Of a stretch of DNA of 7,743 nucleotides, positions 1 through 7,743 are shown in pieces (the stretch's first letter is position 1; each line of letters opens with the position of its first letter). Origin of the DNA: Caldilinea sp. (GTDB lineage: Bacteria > Chloroflexota > Anaerolineae > Caldilineales > Caldilineaceae); NCBI GenBank assembly GCA_025055055.1, contig JANWYX010000296.1, forward strand, positions 1 through 7,743, read 5' to 3'. The position numbers and the translations under genes are program-made. The notes under the pieces are model-generated. The model searched no databases. It was not told the origin of the DNA and worked only from the letters and a program-made list of their open reading frames with translations.

Positions 1-584
<584 letters not shown>

Positions 585-606
585 GACCGTTACTTTTCCT
601 TGCTGT

Positions 607-2390
<1,784 letters not shown>

Positions 2391-2396
2391 GCGTTG

Positions 2397-2400
2397 CTCC
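2397..2400 (-). promoter_or_regulatory. Shine-Dalgarno of the ABC ATPase gene
   Basis: On the minus strand GGAG is followed by a 6-nt spacer and ATG at 2390. The in-frame ATG at 2402 is preceded by CAAGCAACAT, with no purine-rich site. This decides for the start at 2390, giving MTEPTVRL. Confidence 0.6.
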
Positions 2401-2420
2401 ATATGTTGCTTGACGGAAAG

Positions 2421-2550
2421 ATAGACCGCGGATGGAACGGATTCGACGGATCGGCGCGGACGATGAAAAAATTCGCGCTATTTGATAACGCTTTTCACGA
2501 GTAGCGAAAATCCGCGTATCTCCGCAACATCCGTCCAATCCGCGGCCTAT
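2421..2550. repeat. 130-base imperfect palindrome with periodic CGGAT/ATCCG units
   Basis: The two ends are inverted copies: ATAGACCGCGGAT at the left and the complement of ATAGGCCGCGGAT at the right. Going inward, the left arm carries CGGA at 2429, 2438, 2447 and 2457 (spacings 9, 9, 10). The right arm carries TCCG at 2511, 2521, 2530 and 2539 (spacings 10, 9, 9), the exact mirror image. The arms close on CGCTA (2476-2480) and TAGCG (2502-2506), leaving a loop of about 21 bases. The element fills most of the gap between the binding-protein stop and the ATPase start. Transcribed, it would form a long hairpin just after the binding-protein gene. No T-run follows it, so it is not a standard intrinsic terminator. 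It resembles dispersed intergenic palindromes; copy number elsewhere cannot be judged from this window. Confidence 0.8.
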
Positions 2551-2560
2551 TTCCCCTCCC

Positions 2561-3613
<1,053 letters not shown>

Positions 3614-3619
3614 AGGTGA

Positions 3620-3628
3620 CTCCTTTCC
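3620..3628 (-). promoter_or_regulatory. Shine-Dalgarno of the binding-protein gene
   Basis: Minus-strand GGAAAGGAG is followed by TCACCT (6 nt) and ATG at 3613. This strong site fixes the start. The reading frame is open further upstream, but those ATGs lie within the leader and lack a comparable site. Confidence 0.75.
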
Positions 3629-3661
3629 AGGGTAAAACTGAAACGGTCGATACGAAATGGA

Positions 3662-3720
3662 GCTTCGCACTCGCTGCTCGACGCTGCGTTGCGCAATCAT
3701 CCGAACCATGAGCGCGAAGC
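3662..3720 (-). promoter_or_regulatory. Possible structured 5' leader (11-bp stem) upstream of the binding-protein gene
   Basis: In the minus-strand transcript GCUUCGCGCUC (from 3720 to 3710) can pair along its full length with GAGUGCGAAGC (3672 to 3662). This makes 11 consecutive pairs with a single G-U. The 37-nt loop contains a small secondary hairpin (UGCG-CAA-CGCA). The stem ends about 34 nt before the Shine-Dalgarno and sits inside a predicted leader of about 150 nt. No U-run follows, so it is not a simple terminator. It could stabilise the mRNA, bind a protein, or have no function. I recognise no known riboswitch. Confidence 0.4.
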
Positions 3721-3750
3721 GAAGTTGCAAACAGTTGAAAAATGGGAATC

Positions 3751-3764
3751 TTAAAACGTTTTAA
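3751..3764. promoter_or_regulatory. LacI/GalR-type operator palindrome
   Basis: TTAAAACGTTTTAA is a perfect 14-base palindrome with the central CG step typical of LacI/GalR-family operators. It lies at about +3 to +16 relative to the start expected from the leftward promoter, where a bound repressor would block initiation. Sugar ABC operons are commonly controlled by such repressors. The regulator gene is not in this window, so its identity is inference. A second inverted repeat, GTATG-N4-CATAC (3772-3785), overlaps the -10 box. Confidence 0.65.
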
Positions 3765-3773
3765 CGCAATTGT

Positions 3774-3802
3774 ATGATACCATACCCTTTTGGGGCTGTC
3801 AA
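3774..3802 (-). promoter_or_regulatory. Leftward sigma-70-type promoter of the sugar ABC operon
   Basis: On the minus strand TTGACA (3802-3797) is a perfect -35 box, followed by a 17-base spacer and TATCAT (3779-3774), five of six matches to TATAAT. Transcription would begin near 3767, giving a leader of about 150 nt before the ATG at 3613. The near-consensus match suggests a strong promoter held in check by the adjacent palindrome. Confidence 0.75.
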
Positions 3803-3822
3803 TGTGTTGCAACTCGATCGGT

Positions 3823-3851
3823 TGGACATTCTATGCCGTTTCCGCTATACT
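3823..3851 (+). promoter_or_regulatory. Rightward sigma-70-type promoter of uvrB
   Basis: TGGACA (3823-3828), a 17-base spacer and TATACT (3846-3851) each match the consensus at five of six positions. Expected start is near 3858, giving a leader of about 67 nt to the ATG at 3925. It is back to back with the leftward operon promoter; the two -35 boxes are 20 bases apart. Confidence 0.65.
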
Positions 3852-3860
3852 AATTGAACT

Positions 3861-3874
3861 AGAACCTATGTTCG
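3861..3874. promoter_or_regulatory. SOS box (Gram-positive-type LexA site) of uvrB
   Basis: AGAACCTATGTTCG contains GAAC-N4-GTTC (3862-3873), the core of the Bacillus-type LexA operator CGAAC-N4-GTTCG. It lies at about +4 to +17 from the predicted uvrB start, a position suited to repression. uvrB is a classic SOS gene in many bacteria. The ATG at 3868 falls inside this box, which argues against translation beginning there. Confidence 0.65.
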
Positions 3875-3912
3875 ATTTTGCTGCGTTTAGTGACAGGGCG
3901 TCGCAAGACGAC

Positions 3913-3920
3913 GAGGGTGA
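3913..3920 (+). promoter_or_regulatory. Shine-Dalgarno of uvrB
   Basis: GAGGGTGA differs from the ideal GGAGGTGA at one position and is followed by four bases and ATG at 3925. It supports this start over the in-frame ATGs at 3790, 3802 and 3868. Confidence 0.65.
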
Positions 3921-3924
3921 AACG

Positions 3925-5952
<2,028 letters not shown>

Positions 5953-5955
5953 TTC

Positions 5956-6114
5956 ATGGCAAACTTTGCAAATGAGGAAATCCGGCGAAGAGCTGAGGCG
6001 GGCATGGCGCAAAAAAGTGATTTACCTTTCGGCAACGAGTTTTCGCCTGGGGAGATCGCCGATCTTAACCTTTCAGCGAGCCTTCTACCCCTACCAGACG
6101 GCGGCTCCAGATGA
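5956..6114 (+). CDS. Doubtful 52-residue ORF, possibly a gene remnant
   Basis: I do not recognise it. ATG at 5956 lies 3 nt after the uvrB stop, with AAAGGTG about 12 nt upstream, so coupled translation is possible. The product begins MANFANEEIRRRAEAG and contains LPFGNEFSPGEIADLN (about 23-38), which reads like real protein rather than random sequence. There is no membrane segment, Cys pair or known motif. It uses TTA, CTA, AGA and AAT codons that are uncommon in the neighbouring genes. The stop at 6112-6114 overlaps another ATG (6111) opening a 15-residue reading, MRLLDALQPYQSDVE, to 6158. The pair could be one frameshifted remnant. Alternatives are a genuine small protein, or intergenic DNA open by chance. 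Confidence 0.25.
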   Translation: MANFANEEIRRRAEAGMAQKSDLPFGNEFSPGEIADLNLSASLLPLPDGGSR

Positions 6115-6175
6115 GATTGTTGGACGCTTTGCAACCTTATCAATCAGACGTTGAGTGAGCAGGAACAGAATCTTT

Positions 6176-7743
<1,568 letters not shown>

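Noticed and set aside
3899..3910. CGTC-GCAA-GACG tetraloop hairpin just before the uvrB Shine-Dalgarno
   Set aside because: A four-pair stem is easily met by chance. It might modestly affect translation, but there is no further support.
3790..3924. N-terminal extension of UvrB from ATG 3790, 3802 or 3868
   Set aside because: The extension covers the predicted promoter and SOS box, is absent from the usual UvrB N-terminus, and lacks a Shine-Dalgarno as good as the one before 3925.
6053..6065. AGATC-GCC-GATCT as a terminator after uvrB
   Set aside because: The stem is only five pairs and no T-run follows, so it is unlikely to end transcription.
6115..6175. Promoter for gyrA, for example TTGGAC near 6120 with TATCA near 6138
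   Set aside because: The spacing between the boxes is only about 11-12 bases, and no other pair with acceptable spacing was found.

Overview
The window looks like chromosomal DNA from a GC-rich bacterium of the Chloroflexota (Anaerolineae/Caldilinea-like is my best guess). The guess rests on the style of the GyrA and UvrB proteins, a CUT2-type sugar importer with a lipoprotein binding protein, and a Gram-positive-type SOS box in front of uvrB. From memory, a Gram-positive-type LexA site has been reported in the green non-sulfur genus Dehalococcoides. No phylogeny could be run, so the taxonomy is inference.

Left half (1-3613, minus strand): a four-gene sugar or sugar-acid operon, transcribed right to left. 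The order is a lipoprotein solute-binding protein, a single-domain ABC ATPase, a ten-helix-class RbsC/FrcC-like permease, and the N-terminal 194 residues of an enolase-superfamily (mandelate racemase/sugar-acid dehydratase-like) enzyme that runs off the left edge. The last three genes are tightly packed, with a 4-base overlap and then a 22-base gap. The binding-protein gene is separated from the ATPase by about 170 bases containing a 130-base imperfect palindrome built of periodic CGGAT/ATCCG units.

Middle (3614-3924): a divergent control region. Leftward there is a near-consensus promoter (TTGACA, 17 bases, TATCAT). A 14-base perfect palindrome with a central CG (LacI/GalR style) lies just past the expected transcription start, followed by a leader of about 150 nt that can form an 11-bp stem. 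Rightward there is a second promoter (TGGACA, 17 bases, TATACT), followed by a GAAC-N4-GTTC SOS box just past its expected start. The two promoters therefore have the same architecture, each with an operator immediately downstream of +1.

Right half (3925-7743, plus strand): complete uvrB (nucleotide excision repair helicase), a doubtful 52-codon ORF in the 223-base gap, and gyrA (DNA gyrase subunit A, first 522 codons, running off the right edge). No convincing terminator or gyrA promoter is visible between them, so uvrB and gyrA may share a transcript.

The core genes are ordinary. The more interesting material is non-coding: the 130-base periodic palindrome, the two operators, and the structured leader. 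I see no CRISPR array, insertion sequence, tRNA or rRNA.
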